The translations under genes and the position numbers were made by a program. Under the pieces are notes generated by a model, which made no database searches, was not told the DNA's origin, and was given only the letters and a program-made list of their open reading frames with translations. From positions 62,001 through 126,000 of the forward strand of contig CANQVG010000001.1 of assembly GCA_947627235.1 (NCBI GenBank): a DNA stretch of 64,000 nucleotides. The letters are read 5' to 3'. Source of the DNA: an uncultured Clostridia bacterium. Lineage in GTDB: Bacteria > Bacillota > Clostridia > Oscillospirales > Ruminococcaceae. This document shows positions 1 to 9,906 of this stretch, one piece after another (position 1 is the stretch's first letter; each line of letters opens with the position of its first letter).

Positions 1-581
1 TCACAGACCCTCGGACAGGCAGGCGTCCGTATGCGGTCGTGCAGCTCAGGCTCGAAAACACCGCAGGAACGCTCTACAACCTCGTGGGATTCCAGACAAA
101 CCTGAAATTCGGCGAGCAAAAGCGCGTCTTTTCGATGATTCCCGGGCTTCGTGACGCAGAGTTTATGAGATACGGCGTGATGCACAGAAACACCTATCTG
201 AATTCGCCGGAGCTTTTGGACAGGCACTTTTGTCTGAAAAGCGACCCGAGGATATATTTTGCGGGGCAGATTACCGGAGTCGAGGGCTACATAGAGTCGG
301 CGGCGAGCGGCATATACGCCGCGATGAGTCTTGCAAGGCGCATAAACGGTGAAAGTGAAATTACCCTGCCTGAAGATACGATGCTCGGGGCGCTTGCAAA
401 ATACGTTGAAACAGGCTCGCCGTCGGGATTTCAGCCGATGGGTGCAAATATGGGAATCCTGCCCGAGCTTCCCGAAAAAATAAGAGGCAAGCAGGAAAAA
501 TATGCGGCGCTCGCAAAGCGCTCTATTGCGAGCCTTGAGGCCGCGCTGACAGGAGGTAACCGAAATGAGAATAATTGTTGA
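1..581 (+). CDS. trmFO: TrmFO, tRNA U54 methyltransferase (C-terminal part)
   Basis: This is the C-terminal part of the folate- and FAD-dependent methyltransferase that makes ribothymidine at position 54 of tRNA. The reading frame is open from base 3, so the gene starts upstream of the window and the GTG at 39 is not the real start. Visible family landmarks are the DPRTGRRPYAVVQLR stretch at the very start, the NLVGFQTNLKFGEQKRVF block and the FAD-site GQITGVEGYIESAASG block. It overlaps plsX by 17 bases, with the plsX ribosome binding site AGGAGG lying inside its end, so the two are translationally linked. The identification is firm; only the N-terminal FAD-binding half is missing because of the window edge. 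Confidence 0.95.
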   Translation, partial: TDPRTGRRPYAVVQLRLENTAGTLYNLVGFQTNLKFGEQKRVFSMIPGLRDAEFMRYGVMHRNTYLNSPELLDRHFCLKSDPRIYFAGQITGVEGYIESAASGIYAAMSLARRINGESEITLPEDTMLGALAKYVETGSPSGFQPMGANMGILPELPEKIRGKQEKYAALAKRSIASLEAALTGGNRNENNC

Positions 582-1575
582 CGGCTTCGGCGGAGATAAT
601 GCACCGCTCGAAGTGCTCACGGGCTGCGTTCAGGCTGTAGACGGTCTCGGAGTAGATGTGACTGTTGTCGGGGACGAAAGCAAGCTCCGCAAGTGCGCCG
701 ATGAGAACGGTATCGACATTTCCGGGCTTTCACTTAAGCACGCCGACACTGTTATCGACGTATGCTGCGACCCTACAAAGATTCTTAAGGAATATTCCGA
801 CTCCTCGATGGCTGTCGGTCTTAAGATGCTTGCCGACGGTGAGGGCGACGCTTTTCTGTCGGCGGGTTCCACAGGCGCGCTTGTAGTCGGTTCGACTTTT
901 ATTGTAAAGAGAATAAAAGGCATAAAGCGCGTTGCGCTGGCTACTCTTATCCCGACGCTTCGTTCGAATACGCTGCTGCTCGACGTCGGCGCTAATGCCG
1001 ACTGCCGCCCGGAAATGCTCGCGCAGTTTGCGGTTATGGGTTCGGCGTATATGACGCGTTTTATGGACATAAAAGCTCCGACCGTCGCGCTTGCGAATAT
1101 CGGCGCAGAGCCTACTAAGGGCAGGGAGCTTGAAACCGAGAGCTATAAGCTTCTTGAAACAGCGCCGGTGAAGTTTATCGGAAACGTCGAGGGACGTGAC
1201 ATACCGCTCGGCGCAGCAGATGTAGTGGTCGCGGACGGTTTTTCGGGTAATCTTATCTTAAAGACCGTCGAGGGAATGGGAAAATTTTTCTCAACCTCGC
1301 TTAAAGAGATGTTTTCGGGCGGGATAGGCGCAAAACTCGGCGCCGTTATGCTTCTTAAAAAGATAAACGCGTTCAAGAAAAAAATGGACTACACCGAACA
1401 CGGCGGCGCACCGCTTCTCGGCACTCAGAAACCCGTCATCAAGGCTCACGGCTCCTCAAACGCCAAAGCGTTTTACAACGCTGTCCGTCAGGCGAAAATC
1501 TGTGTTGAGAATAACCTTGTCGCCGAAATAACAAAAGGTCTTGACGAACTGAAAACACAGAGCGATGAGCTGTAA
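565..1575 (+). CDS. plsX: PlsX phosphate acyltransferase
   Basis: PlsX converts acyl-ACP to acyl-phosphate, the first step of phosphatidic acid synthesis in most Gram-positive bacteria; it acts at the inner face of the membrane. The 336-residue length is normal. The N-terminus MRIIVDGFGGDNAP matches the family, as do the glycine-rich LSAGSTGALV segment (about residue 98) and VADGFSGN (about 220). ATG 565 follows AGGAGG at 551-556. The usual downstream partners fabD/acpP are not here: rnc follows directly, with its ribosome binding site 20 bases after the plsX stop. Confidence 0.95.
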   Translation: MRIIVDGFGGDNAPLEVLTGCVQAVDGLGVDVTVVGDESKLRKCADENGIDISGLSLKHADTVIDVCCDPTKILKEYSDSSMAVGLKMLADGEGDAFLSAGSTGALVVGSTFIVKRIKGIKRVALATLIPTLRSNTLLLDVGANADCRPEMLAQFAVMGSAYMTRFMDIKAPTVALANIGAEPTKGRELETESYKLLETAPVKFIGNVEGRDIPLGAADVVVADGFSGNLILKTVEGMGKFFSTSLKEMFSGGIGAKLGAVMLLKKINAFKKKMDYTEHGGAPLLGTQKPVIKAHGSSNAKAFYNAVRQAKICVENNLVAEITKGLDELKTQSDEL

Positions 1576-1606
1576 AGAAATTTTACTTTACACGCAGGAG
1601 GAAGTA

Positions 1607-2296
1607 ATGGACAAACTCGAAGAATTTGAGAAGATAATAGATTACCGTTTCAAAGACCGCGGGCTGCTTTTTGAAGCGCTGTCGCACTCCTCCTTTGCGA
1701 ACGAGTCAAAGCACCGCTTTCGTTCAAACGAGCGTCTGGAGTTTTTGGGCGATTCCGTGCTGTCGATAGTCGTTTCTGACTATCTATTCGAGAATTTTAC
1801 TGACATTCCCGAGGGCGAGCTCACCAAAACACGCGCAACGCTCGTCTGCGAAAAGGCTCTGCACCATTTCGGCTCACAGATAAATCTTGGGAATTACATT
1901 ATGCTCGGTAAAGGCGAAGAGCTTGCCGGAGGACGTGAGCGTCCGTCGATAATCGCCGACGCTTTCGAGGCGGTCATAGCGGCAATCTATCTCGACGGCG
2001 GAATGGAGGCCGCCCGCAGACATATCCTGAGATTTATGCCCGAGGACGTTTTGGGAGCGGTAGCCGAGGCTTATGACGATTATAAAACAATACTACAGGA
2101 GATAATCCAGAAAAATCCCGAGGAGCATGTCGAATACAAGCTTGTCGGAGAGTCGGGTCCCGACCACAACAAATCGTTTACCGTTAGGGTTATGCTCAAC
2201 TCCAACGTGATAGGCGAGGGTACGGCCCACAGCAAGAAGTCGGCGGAACAGCTTGCAGCAAAAGAAGCGCTTCGGCTTATGGGTTGGCGAAAATAA
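1607..2296 (+). CDS. rnc: Ribonuclease III
   Basis: RNase III cleaves double-stranded RNA, including the rRNA precursor and many structured mRNAs. The protein (229 residues from the start chosen here) has the catalytic signature ERLEFLGDSVLS near residue 40, a second acidic site in the IIADAFEAVIAAIYLD segment, and a C-terminal dsRNA-binding domain (about 155-225, ending in KKSAEQLAAKEAL). A longer frame begins at 1565 inside plsX, but AGGAGG at 1596-1601 lies six bases before ATG 1607, which decides the start. The stop TAA overlaps the ATG of the radical SAM gene by one base. Confidence 0.95.
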   Translation: MDKLEEFEKIIDYRFKDRGLLFEALSHSSFANESKHRFRSNERLEFLGDSVLSIVVSDYLFENFTDIPEGELTKTRATLVCEKALHHFGSQINLGNYIMLGKGEELAGGRERPSIIADAFEAVIAAIYLDGGMEAARRHILRFMPEDVLGAVAEAYDDYKTILQEIIQKNPEEHVEYKLVGESGPDHNKSFTVRVMLNSNVIGEGTAHSKKSAEQLAAKEALRLMGWRK

Positions 2297-3291
2297 TGAA
2301 CAGACGTGCTTCTGTAGCGGTTTTCGTGCCGCATATAGGCTGCACGCACAGGTGCAGCTTCTGCGACCAGAGGACGATAACCGGTTCTCAAAGCGTTCCG
2401 CATGCGAAAGACGTGGCATACGCCTGTGAGCGCGCGATAGAGTGCGGCGCCGACCTTAAGAATACCGAAATTGCCTTTTTCGGAGGCAGCTTCACAGCTG
2501 TCCCGAGAGAATATATGCTTGAGCTTCTGGAAGCTGCGGAGCGTTATGTCAAAAAGGGTTTTCGCGGGATACGCCTCTCCACGCGTCCCGACGCCGTAGA
2601 CGGTGAAGTACTCGGCATACTTCGGGACTTCGGAGTGACCTCGGTTGAACTTGGCGCGCAGACGATGTCTGACGAGGTTCTCAGGCTCAATGAGCGCGGT
2701 CACACCTCCGAGGACGTCGTCAAGGCGTCGGAGCTTGTAAAGTCGTATGGCTTTACGCTCGGCTTGCAGATGATGGTAGGGCTTTACGGCTCGTCGCCCG
2801 AGAAGGATATATACACCGCCGAGCGTATTATCGGTCTCGAACCGTCGGAAGCCAGAATATACCCGACGGTTATACTAAAAAACACCCGTCTCGGCGAGCT
2901 TTTTCTCAGCGGTGAGTACCGTCCTTATGCCATAAATGACGCAGTTGCGTTATGCGCGCGGCTTTTGGATATGTTTGAAAGCGCGGGAATTTCGGTAATA
3001 AAGCTCGGGCTTCATTCCTCAACCGACGTCGAAAAGGATATGCTCGGCGGTCTATACCACCCTGCTTTCAGGGAGCTTTGCGAAAGTTTTCGGTATCGGA
3101 GCGAGATGGAGTGTCAGATAGGGGCTGACAAGTATGCAACCTTTACAGTACCTTCACGTGAACTTTCCAAGGCTCTCGGTCAGAAAAAGTCAAATATAGA
3201 ATATTTCCGCTCAAAGGGCGTCGAGGTAAGGATTATTCCCGACCCTTTGCTCAGCGGGCACCACATAAACAGACAAACGGAGGACAACTAA
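2296..3291 (+). CDS. Elp3-like radical SAM protein
   Basis: A radical SAM enzyme of the Elp3/HemN-like superfamily (331 residues). The [4Fe-4S]-binding motif CTHRCSFC (CX3CX2C) sits near residue 16, followed by the glycine-rich FFGGSFTA SAM-contact motif and by ELGAQTMSDEVLRLNERGH, which is typical of the Elp3-like group. The substrate cannot be told from sequence; a gene of this family lies between rnc and smc in many Clostridia. There is no acetyltransferase domain, so this is not full-length Elp3. Start: ATG 2296 overlaps the rnc stop; the TTG at 2284 inside rnc is less likely. Confidence 0.85.
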   Translation: MNRRASVAVFVPHIGCTHRCSFCDQRTITGSQSVPHAKDVAYACERAIECGADLKNTEIAFFGGSFTAVPREYMLELLEAAERYVKKGFRGIRLSTRPDAVDGEVLGILRDFGVTSVELGAQTMSDEVLRLNERGHTSEDVVKASELVKSYGFTLGLQMMVGLYGSSPEKDIYTAERIIGLEPSEARIYPTVILKNTRLGELFLSGEYRPYAINDAVALCARLLDMFESAGISVIKLGLHSSTDVEKDMLGGLYHPAFRELCESFRYRSEMECQIGADKYATFTVPSRELSKALGQKKSNIEYFRSKGVEVRIIPDPLLSGHHINRQTEDN

Positions 3292-6200
3292 GTGTATCTA
3301 AAATCGCTTGAACTTCACGGCTTCAAGTCCTTTCCGGACAAGGTCACGCTCGAATTCGGCAAAGGTCTGACGGCTGTGGTCGGCCCTAACGGCAGCGGCA
3401 AATCGAATATCGGCGACGCTGTCCGCTGGGTTCTGGGCGAGCAGTCGTCAAAGACTCTGCGCGGCGGCAAAATGGAGGACGTCATATTCGGCGGGACCCA
3501 ACAGCGTAAGCCCGTCGGATTTGCGGCGGTAACGCTCAATATCGTCAACGACGACCGTACTCTCGCGGTAGAGGCGGACACCGTGAGCGTCACGCGCAAG
3601 CTCTACCGCAACGGCGACAGCGAATATCTTATAAACGGCAATCCTGTGAGGCTGCGCGATGTTGTCGAGCTGTTTATGGACACCGGTCTCGGACGCGACG
3701 GCTACTCGATAATCGGTCAGGGACGAGTCGCGGACATTGTCGGCAGCAAATCCGGTGAGCGCAGGGAAATCTTTGAAGAAGCTGCGGGAATATCAAAATT
3801 TCGATATAAAAAGGCGGAATCGGAACGCAAGCTCGCCGCGTCTGAGGAAAACATCCTCAGACTTCGTGACATACTTTCTGAGCTTGAGGGTAGAGTCGAG
3901 CCGCTGAGAGTGCAGTCCGAAAAGGCAAAGAAATATCTTGTTTTAGCCGATTCCCGCCGTTCGCTTGAAATAGCGGTGTGGACCCACAGGCTTCAGGAGC
4001 TGAGAGGAGTTATCGACGAGCTTGAGGACAGGCTTCTCGCGTCAAATGCCGAATACGAGCATCTTGGCAACGAGATTGACAAGTGCGACGAGGAGATATC
4101 TGACCTATCACTTAAGCGTCAGCAATGCACAGCCGCCGCCGAGGAATACCGCGGCAAGATTACGGAGCTTGAGAGTTTGGGTGCTTCTGCCGCTGCCGAC
4201 ATAGCTGTTTTCAAGAACAACATTCTCCATTATAACGAGCAGATAGATGAAAACACGCGGCGCAAGTCCGAGCTGTCTCTCGGCGAGGCTCAGCTTAGGG
4301 AGAAAATCTCAGATAAAAGAGCGCAGATAGCGGATATTGAAAAGGAAAAGGCAGATATAGAGAGCGAAATCGTCGGGCTGTCCGAAAAACTTTCAAGCTT
4401 GTCGCTTGAGGCGGACGAATTTGAGCGCTCGCTTTCGGACAGAAACGAAGAACTCAACAGGCTTTACATCAAGAAATCCGAGTTGAGCTTTTCGCTCGCG
4501 AGCGCAGATTCTACACGCGCCGAGCTTGAAAAGTCGGTATCGGACTGCAAGAACGCGATTTTGCAGGGAAAGGCTGAAGCCGCGAATGCCGAAAAACAGC
4601 TTTGCGCGCTCGATAAGGAGATTTCCGAGGCGGAAGACGCTTCAAAGGAGCACACTAACCGTTTAAACGGCTTCTTAATGCTCTATAATAAAAAAAGCGA
4701 GCAGCTAAAATCGCTTACAGCCGAGTGCAACGACTCGGATCTCAACATAAGGAACCTTAAGCAGCGCAGACAGATGCTTATGGACCTCGAAAATTCTATG
4801 GAGGGTTTTGCGGGAAGCGTCAGGCAGATAGTAAAAGCCGGCAGGAGCGGTCAGCTAAGAGGGGTCAGAGGAACCGTTGCGCAGTTGATTTCCGTCGAGC
4901 AGAAATACAGTCTCGCGATAGAAACCGCTCTCGGCGGAGCTTTGCAGAATATTGTGGTCGACAACGAGGAGACCGCCAAGCGCGGAATCAGGATTCTCAA
5001 AGAGACCAACGGCGGACGTGCTACATTCCTGCCGATAACGTCGGTAAAGGGAAACACGCTTGCGGAGAAGAACCTCGATATGCAGGAGGGATATATTGCG
5101 CTTGCGAGCGAGCTTGTGAGCTTCGAGCCTGAGTATCGCGGTATCGTCGACTCTTTACTCGGAAGAATTGTAATAGCGGAGGATATAGACCTCGCCGCAA
5201 ATATCGCAAAAAAATACGGATATAAATTCAGAATCATCACCCTTGACGGTCAGGTAATCAACGCCGGCGGCTCGTTTACCGGAGGAAGCTCGCAGCGCTC
5301 GTCGGGCGTGCTTTCCCGCAAAAATGAGATAAAGTCGATTGACGCTCAGCTTGAAAAGCTCGGCGCTTCGTATGAGGCCGTAAAGCGGCGTCTCGAAAGC
5401 CTTTCCACCGAGACCGAAAAGCTTGGTTTCGACCTTGACGGAGAGAGAGATATGGTTTCGAGGGCAGATACCGAAAAAGTCCGTCTTGAGGGTGACAGAA
5501 GCAGGATAACGGCGCTGAAAGAGCAGTACGAGTTAAGAATATCCGAACTTGAAAAGAGCGTTAAAGACAGCGAGGAGCGAATTGCCGCTGCCGCTGCTCA
5601 GAAGGAATCGGGCGCCGCAGAGCATAAAAAGTGCGAGGAAAGGATATCCGCGCTCGAAGCCGAGCTTTCCGCCGCGCAGGAAAAGAGCGGCGAGACAAAA
5701 GAGGTAAGAGAGCAGCTTTCGTCAAGGATTTCCGAAATGAGGCTGAAGTTTGCCGGTCTTGAAAAAGATATTCAGTCCTGTGAGGACGCAATAGTTCAGA
5801 TAGAGCAGAATATTGAAAACTCCGCCTCAGAATCAAAGCGCTTTGACGACAGAATCGCTGAGCTTAGGGCGGCAATAGAGCAGGAAAATATAAACGTTGA
5901 GGAGCGCAGCCGCGAAGCCGATGAAGCCAAGCAGAACGCCGCTTTGTTGGGAGAGAAAATCAAAGATGAGCTTGCGCGGAGTATGGAGTATGAGCGTCAG
6001 GCGCAGAATCTCAGAGGCATACAGCGCTCAAAGTCGAACGAAAAGGAGACTGTCTCTGCGGAAATATCCCGCGTGACCGAGCGTCGCGATAACGTCAAAA
6101 AGGAGAGCGACGGAATGGTTTCGCAGTTGTGGGAGTCATATTCTCTCACTGTTGCGGAGGCTGCCGAGCAGGCAGAGGATATCGGGGACGTTGCCGACGC

Positions 6201-6858
6201 TCAGAAGCGTCTCAACGAGATAAAGAACAAGATTCGCGCCCTCGGTTCGGTCAATACCGACGCCATAGACGAGTATAAAGAAGTCAAGGAGAGATACGAG
6301 TTCTTATCGGCGCAGCTTAACGACGTTCTTAAATCGAAGGACGAGCTTGAAAAGCTGATAGCAAGTCTTACAAAGAGCATGCGCGAGATTTTCACCGACA
6401 GCTTCAATAAGATAAACGAAAACTTCAAGACCACATTTGTTGAGCTTTTCGGCGGCGGACGCGGTGAGCTTATTCTTACCGACCCGGATAACGTCCTTGA
6501 ATCGGGAATAGAGATCAACGCTGCGCCTCCGGGCAAGGTAATTAAGAACCTTTCGCTTCTTTCGGGCGGCGAGCAGGCGTTTGTCGCGATTGCGATATAC
6601 TTTGCGATACTCAAGCTGCGGCCGTCGCCGTTCTGCATTCTCGACGAAATCGAGGCGGCGCTCGACGATGTGAACGTGACGCGTTACGCGCAGTATCTTA
6701 GGAATTTCACCGGCACGACGCAGTTCATACTTATAACCCACCGCCGCGGAACGATGGAGGAAGCCGACGTTCTGTACGGCGTGACGATGCAGGAAAAGGG
6801 CGTTTCAAAGCTTTTGAGAATGGATATAAGCGAAGTCGGAAATGACGACGCCGAATAA
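3292..6858 (+). CDS. smc: SMC chromosome segregation ATPase
   Basis: The SMC subunit of the condensin-like SMC-ScpA-ScpB complex that organises and separates the chromosome. At 1188 residues it is full length. The order is N-terminal Walker A GPNGSGKS (about 31-38), long coiled coil, hinge (about 505-670, containing GVRGTVAQLI and GGSFTGGSS), second coiled coil, then the ABC signature LLSGGEQA (about 1089) and Walker B CILDEIEAALDD (about 1115). The start is GTG at 3292 with GGAGG about 9 bases upstream. Its partners scpA and scpB are in the same window near 51-52 kb. ftsY follows after 9 bases, the classic rnc-smc-ftsY order. Confidence 0.97.
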   Translation: MYLKSLELHGFKSFPDKVTLEFGKGLTAVVGPNGSGKSNIGDAVRWVLGEQSSKTLRGGKMEDVIFGGTQQRKPVGFAAVTLNIVNDDRTLAVEADTVSVTRKLYRNGDSEYLINGNPVRLRDVVELFMDTGLGRDGYSIIGQGRVADIVGSKSGERREIFEEAAGISKFRYKKAESERKLAASEENILRLRDILSELEGRVEPLRVQSEKAKKYLVLADSRRSLEIAVWTHRLQELRGVIDELEDRLLASNAEYEHLGNEIDKCDEEISDLSLKRQQCTAAAEEYRGKITELESLGASAAADIAVFKNNILHYNEQIDENTRRKSELSLGEAQLREKISDKRAQIADIEKEKADIESEIVGLSEKLSSLSLEADEFERSLSDRNEELNRLYIKKSELSFSLASADSTRAELEKSVSDCKNAILQGKAEAANAEKQLCALDKEISEAEDASKEHTNRLNGFLMLYNKKSEQLKSLTAECNDSDLNIRNLKQRRQMLMDLENSMEGFAGSVRQIVKAGRSGQLRGVRGTVAQLISVEQKYSLAIETALGGALQNIVVDNEETAKRGIRILKETNGGRATFLPITSVKGNTLAEKNLDMQEGYIALASELVSFEPEYRGIVDSLLGRIVIAEDIDLAANIAKKYGYKFRIITLDGQVINAGGSFTGGSSQRSSGVLSRKNEIKSIDAQLEKLGASYEAVKRRLESLSTETEKLGFDLDGERDMVSRADTEKVRLEGDRSRITALKEQYELRISELEKSVKDSEERIAAAAAQKESGAAEHKKCEERISALEAELSAAQEKSGETKEVREQLSSRISEMRLKFAGLEKDIQSCEDAIVQIEQNIENSASESKRFDDRIAELRAAIEQENINVEERSREADEAKQNAALLGEKIKDELARSMEYERQAQNLRGIQRSKSNEKETVSAEISRVTERRDNVKKESDGMVSQLWESYSLTVAEAAEQAEDIGDVADAQKRLNEIKNKIRALGSVNTDAIDEYKEVKERYEFLSAQLNDVLKSKDELEKLIASLTKSMREIFTDSFNKINENFKTTFVELFGGGRGELILTDPDNVLESGIEINAAPPGKVIKNLSLLSGGEQAFVAIAIYFAILKLRPSPFCILDEIEAALDDVNVTRYAQYLRNFTGTTQFILITHRRGTMEEADVLYGVTMQEKGVSKLLRMDISEVGNDDAE

Positions 6859-6867
6859 GGAGAAATT

Positions 6868-7785
6868 ATGGGATTTTTTGAAAAACTCAGGCAGGGTCTG
6901 AAAAAGACCAAAACAGGGCTGATAGGCGGTATAAATTCGCTGCTGTCAGGCTCGGAGATAAACGACGATTTTTACGACGAGCTTGAAGAGACACTGATTC
7001 TTTCGGACATCGGCGCTAAAACCTCTGAAGACATTGTCGCGGGACTGCGTCAGAGAGTTAAGGAGCAAAAGCTCTCGACACCCGACGATGTGCGTTCGGC
7101 GCTGAAAGAAATGATAAGGGAAATGCTCGGTGAGGACACGCCGCTCGATTTGTCTACGGTTCCGTCGGTAATACTTGTCATCGGGGTGAACGGGGTCGGC
7201 AAGACCACGGCTATAGGAAAACTTTCCAACCAACTCAGGCAGGAGGGCAAACGAGTTCTTGTCGCGGCTGCGGACACTTTCAGGGCTGCCGCTATTGAGC
7301 AGCTCAACGTCTGGACCGACCGTGCGGGAGTTGAAATAATTAAGCACAACGAGGGTTCCGACCCCGCGTCGGTTGTATACGACGCTCTTGACGCCGCAAA
7401 GTCCCGTAACGCCGACGTAGTCATTATCGACACGGCGGGAAGACTTCACAATAAGGCTAATCTGATGAACGAGCTTGCCAAAATTTCGAGGATAGTGCAT
7501 CAGAAGGCGGAGGGCTGCGCTCTCGAGGTGCTTATCGCGCTCGACGCCACCACCGGACAGAACGCCGTGAATCAAGCGAGAGCATTCAACGACGCCGCCG
7601 ACATAACCGGAATTATTCTCACAAAGCTCGACAGTTCGGCAAAGGGCGGAATCGTAATATCCATCGCAAATGAGCTTAAGGTACCGGTGAAGCTGGTTTC
7701 GGTCGGCGAGAAGATAGACGATTTGCAGCCGTTTTCGGCGCAGGACTTTGTCGATGCGCTGTTTGAGAACGACAGCGAGGACTGA
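6868..7785 (+). CDS. ftsY: FtsY, signal recognition particle receptor
   Basis: FtsY is the SRP receptor GTPase that docks ribosome-SRP complexes at the membrane. The 305-residue protein is the short Gram-positive form with no long acidic A domain. After an N-terminal amphipathic helix ([15 protein letters not shown]) come the four-helix N domain and the G domain, with P-loop GVNGVGKTT (about 109-117), the DTFRAAA motif, the DTAGR motif and TKLD as the guanine-specificity motif. ATG 6868 follows AAGGAG. It sits in the smc operon. Confidence 0.97.
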   Translation: MGFFEKLRQGLKKTKTGLIGGINSLLSGSEINDDFYDELEETLILSDIGAKTSEDIVAGLRQRVKEQKLSTPDDVRSALKEMIREMLGEDTPLDLSTVPSVILVIGVNGVGKTTAIGKLSNQLRQEGKRVLVAAADTFRAAAIEQLNVWTDRAGVEIIKHNEGSDPASVVYDALDAAKSRNADVVIIDTAGRLHNKANLMNELAKISRIVHQKAEGCALEVLIALDATTGQNAVNQARAFNDAADITGIILTKLDSSAKGGIVISIANELKVPVKLVSVGEKIDDLQPFSAQDFVDALFENDSED

Positions 7786-7796
7786 AAGGACAAGCT

Positions 7797-8390
7797 ATGA
7801 CAAAAATGATACTTGCGAGTTCAAATCCGCATAAGCTTCGCGAATTTCGTGAGATTTTGGAGCCGCTCGGTTGCGAGGTTGTCTCGCAGAAGGACGCGGG
7901 GATAGACGTCGAGCCGGAGGAAAACGGCTCCACATTTGAGGAAAATTCGGCGATAAAAGCAAGGGCGATATACAAAATTGCGAAATGCGCCGTGATAGCC
8001 GACGACAGCGGTCTTGAGGTAGACGCTCTCGGCGGCGAGCCGGGGGTATATTCAGCCCGGTACGGCGGCACCCGCGACGATATAGCGCATAACGACCTTG
8101 TAATAAAGAAGCTTGAAGGCGTACCCGACGAAAAGCGCACCGCGCGGTTTGTCTGCGCGATAACATATATCGACGCCGACGGCAACGAATCCCGTTTTCT
8201 GGGAAAATTCGAGGGACGCATCGGTTACGAAATGAGAGGAGAGCACGGCTTCGGCTACGACCCGATATTTATGGTCGGTGGTATCAGCTCCGCTGAAATG
8301 ACGCCCGAGGAGAAGAACGCCGTCAGCCATCGCGGAAAGGCGCTTAGACTTCTTGCAGATTACATCAACAGAACCAATTCGGAGGATTAA
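7797..8390 (+). CDS. rdgB: RdgB/HAM1 XTP/dITP diphosphatase
   Basis: A house-cleaning pyrophosphatase that hydrolyses XTP, ITP and dITP, keeping deaminated purines out of nucleic acids. The 197-residue protein shows the family pattern: N-terminal ASSNPHKLREF, the ADDSGLEVDALGGEPGVYSARY block, and GFGYDPIF near the C-terminus. ATG 7797 has an AAAGGA ribosome binding site. It lies between ftsY and yhbY with gaps of 11 and 1 bases, so it is almost certainly cotranscribed. Confidence 0.95.
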   Translation: MTKMILASSNPHKLREFREILEPLGCEVVSQKDAGIDVEPEENGSTFEENSAIKARAIYKIAKCAVIADDSGLEVDALGGEPGVYSARYGGTRDDIAHNDLVIKKLEGVPDEKRTARFVCAITYIDADGNESRFLGKFEGRIGYEMRGEHGFGYDPIFMVGGISSAEMTPEEKNAVSHRGKALRLLADYINRTNSED

Positions 8391-8391
8391 A

Positions 8392-8685
8392 ATGCTAAGT
8401 TCAAAGCAAAGGTCATATTTAAAATCGGTCTCCGCAAAGCTCGACCCTGTGTTTCAGGTCGGCAAGGGAGGTGTTTCGAGGGAGCAGGCAGAGGGCATTT
8501 CAAAATATCTTACCGCTCACGAAATAGTCAAGATTAAGGTGCTGGATAACTCTCTTTATTCCGCCGACGAAGCCGCTCGGGAAATAGCGGAGCTTACGGA
8601 TTCGGAGGTTGTGATTGTAATAGGCTCAAAAGCTGTGTTGTTCAGACGCAATCCCGAAAAGCCTACCGTGAGTCAGAATCTATGA
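8392..8685 (+). CDS. yhbY: YhbY-type CRM-domain RNA-binding protein
   Basis: A small (97-residue) single CRM-domain protein of the YhbY/YqeI family, which associates with pre-50S ribosomal particles. The frame contains LDPVFQVGKGG, corresponding to the family's GKGG RNA-binding loop, and ends VIGSKAVLFRRNPEKP as usual. GGAGG at 8381-8385 decides the start at ATG 8392; the open frame extends upstream into rdgB but only by overlap. The ATGA overlap with nadD indicates translational coupling. Confidence 0.93.
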   Translation: MLSSKQRSYLKSVSAKLDPVFQVGKGGVSREQAEGISKYLTAHEIVKIKVLDNSLYSADEAAREIAELTDSEVVIVIGSKAVLFRRNPEKPTVSQNL

Positions 8686-9284
8686 AAAAGACGGTTGTTT
8701 TCGGCGGAACGTTTAATCCCTTCCATTTGGGGCATCTTAAGCTTATAACCGAAGTTGCCGCAGTGATAAAACCTGACAGATTTATACTTATGCCTACCCA
8801 TATTCCGCCTCATAAAGAGGCGCATGAGCTTCTTGACGACACCGACCGCCTCGAAATGTGCAGGCTTATCGCGTCTGAGCTTCAGGGAGTGGAGGTCAGC
8901 GACTATGAGATAAAGGCGGGCGGAAAGAGCTATACGGTCAATACGCTGGAATATCTGCACTCGGTTTATCCCGAGGACGAGCTGTATTTCGCTATGGGAA
9001 GCGATATGCTGATATCTTTTATGAGCTGGTACCGTCCCGAAAGGATACTCGAGCTTGCCACCCTTGTCTGCAACTGTCGGGATGAAAATGACCGAAATGC
9101 TTGCGAAGCCGCAAAGTCCGAGATAGAAGCGGCGGGCGGCAGATGTATAATCACCGAATGTGAGCCGCTTGTCTGCTCGTCGACCGAAGTACGCGACCTG
9201 ATTGACAGAGGCGAGCGGATAGACGGGCTTGTGCCTGCCGTTATTGCGGAGTACATTGAAAAAAGGGGACTTTACCGTGACTGA
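8682..9284 (+). CDS. nadD: Nicotinate-nucleotide adenylyltransferase
   Basis: NadD adenylylates nicotinate mononucleotide to deamido-NAD in NAD synthesis. The 200-residue protein begins with the nucleotidyltransferase motif FGGTFNPFHLGHL (the HxGH motif at its end) and ends with SSTEVRD, the ISSTxIR phosphate-binding motif. It overlaps yhbY by four bases and yqeK by eight. pncB, acting earlier in the same salvage route, is at 55.8 kb in this window. Confidence 0.95.
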   Translation: MKKTVVFGGTFNPFHLGHLKLITEVAAVIKPDRFILMPTHIPPHKEAHELLDDTDRLEMCRLIASELQGVEVSDYEIKAGGKSYTVNTLEYLHSVYPEDELYFAMGSDMLISFMSWYRPERILELATLVCNCRDENDRNACEAAKSEIEAAGGRCIITECEPLVCSSTEVRDLIDRGERIDGLVPAVIAEYIEKRGLYRD

Positions 9285-9870
9285 GCCGAAAATTTCCGAA
9301 ATTAAGGAATATCTTAAAGATAACCTGTCCGAAAAAAGATATATACACAGCCTGAACGTCGCCGACGCCGCCAAACGTCTTGCCGAAATAAACGGCGCCG
9401 ACCCCGACAAATGTTATCTTGCGGGTCTTTTGCATGACATATGCAAGGAACTTCCGAAAGAAAAGCAGCTTGAGCTTGTCTTACGTTCGGAGTTTGAAGT
9501 CTCCGAAATAGAGATAGCAGCGCCTAAAACCCATCACGCAATAGCCGGCGCGGTCTTTGTAAAGGAAAAATACGGAATTACCGATAATGATATTTTGTCT
9601 CCGATACGTTGGCACACCGTCGGAAAGGGCAGAATGAACATATACGAGCAGATAATCTATATGGCGGATCTCATTTCCGCCGACCGCGATTATGCCGATG
9701 TCGGAACAATCAGGGAGATTACGTATCGGGATTTAAAGCAGGGACTTTATGAAGCGTTTAAGTGGATGATACGTGAAAACCTTGAAAAGCAAAGGCTGAT
9801 ACCGCAGTCTACATACGACGCTTATAACGAATATACCGCGCTCGAAATAGCGAGGCTTAAGGACAGATAG
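9277..9870 (+). CDS. yqeK: YqeK HD-domain phosphohydrolase (Ap4A hydrolase family)
   Basis: An HD-superfamily metallohydrolase. Characterised YqeK proteins hydrolyse diadenosine tetraphosphate symmetrically. The metal-binding motif appears as RYIHSLNVAD, then GLLHDICKE (the HD pair), KTHHAIAG and IRWHTVG. The start is GTG 9277, preceded by AAAAGGGG at 9261-9268, and overlaps the end of nadD; an open frame extends to 9229 but without a ribosome binding site. The nadD-yqeK-LCP-rsfS order is standard in Firmicutes. Predicted length 197 residues. Confidence 0.92.
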   Translation: MTEPKISEIKEYLKDNLSEKRYIHSLNVADAAKRLAEINGADPDKCYLAGLLHDICKELPKEKQLELVLRSEFEVSEIEIAAPKTHHAIAGAVFVKEKYGITDNDILSPIRWHTVGKGRMNIYEQIIYMADLISADRDYADVGTIREITYRDLKQGLYEAFKWMIRENLEKQRLIPQSTYDAYNEYTALEIARLKDR

Positions 9871-9906
9871 CAGGAGATACGGGAAGCATCGCCCCGAATT
9901 TCAGGT

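Noticed and set aside
1576-1606. An acyl carrier protein gene expected between plsX and rnc.
   Set aside because: The gap is only 31 bases, so acpP is not here. Other Firmicutes place it elsewhere too, so it is a difference in order rather than a loss I can prove.
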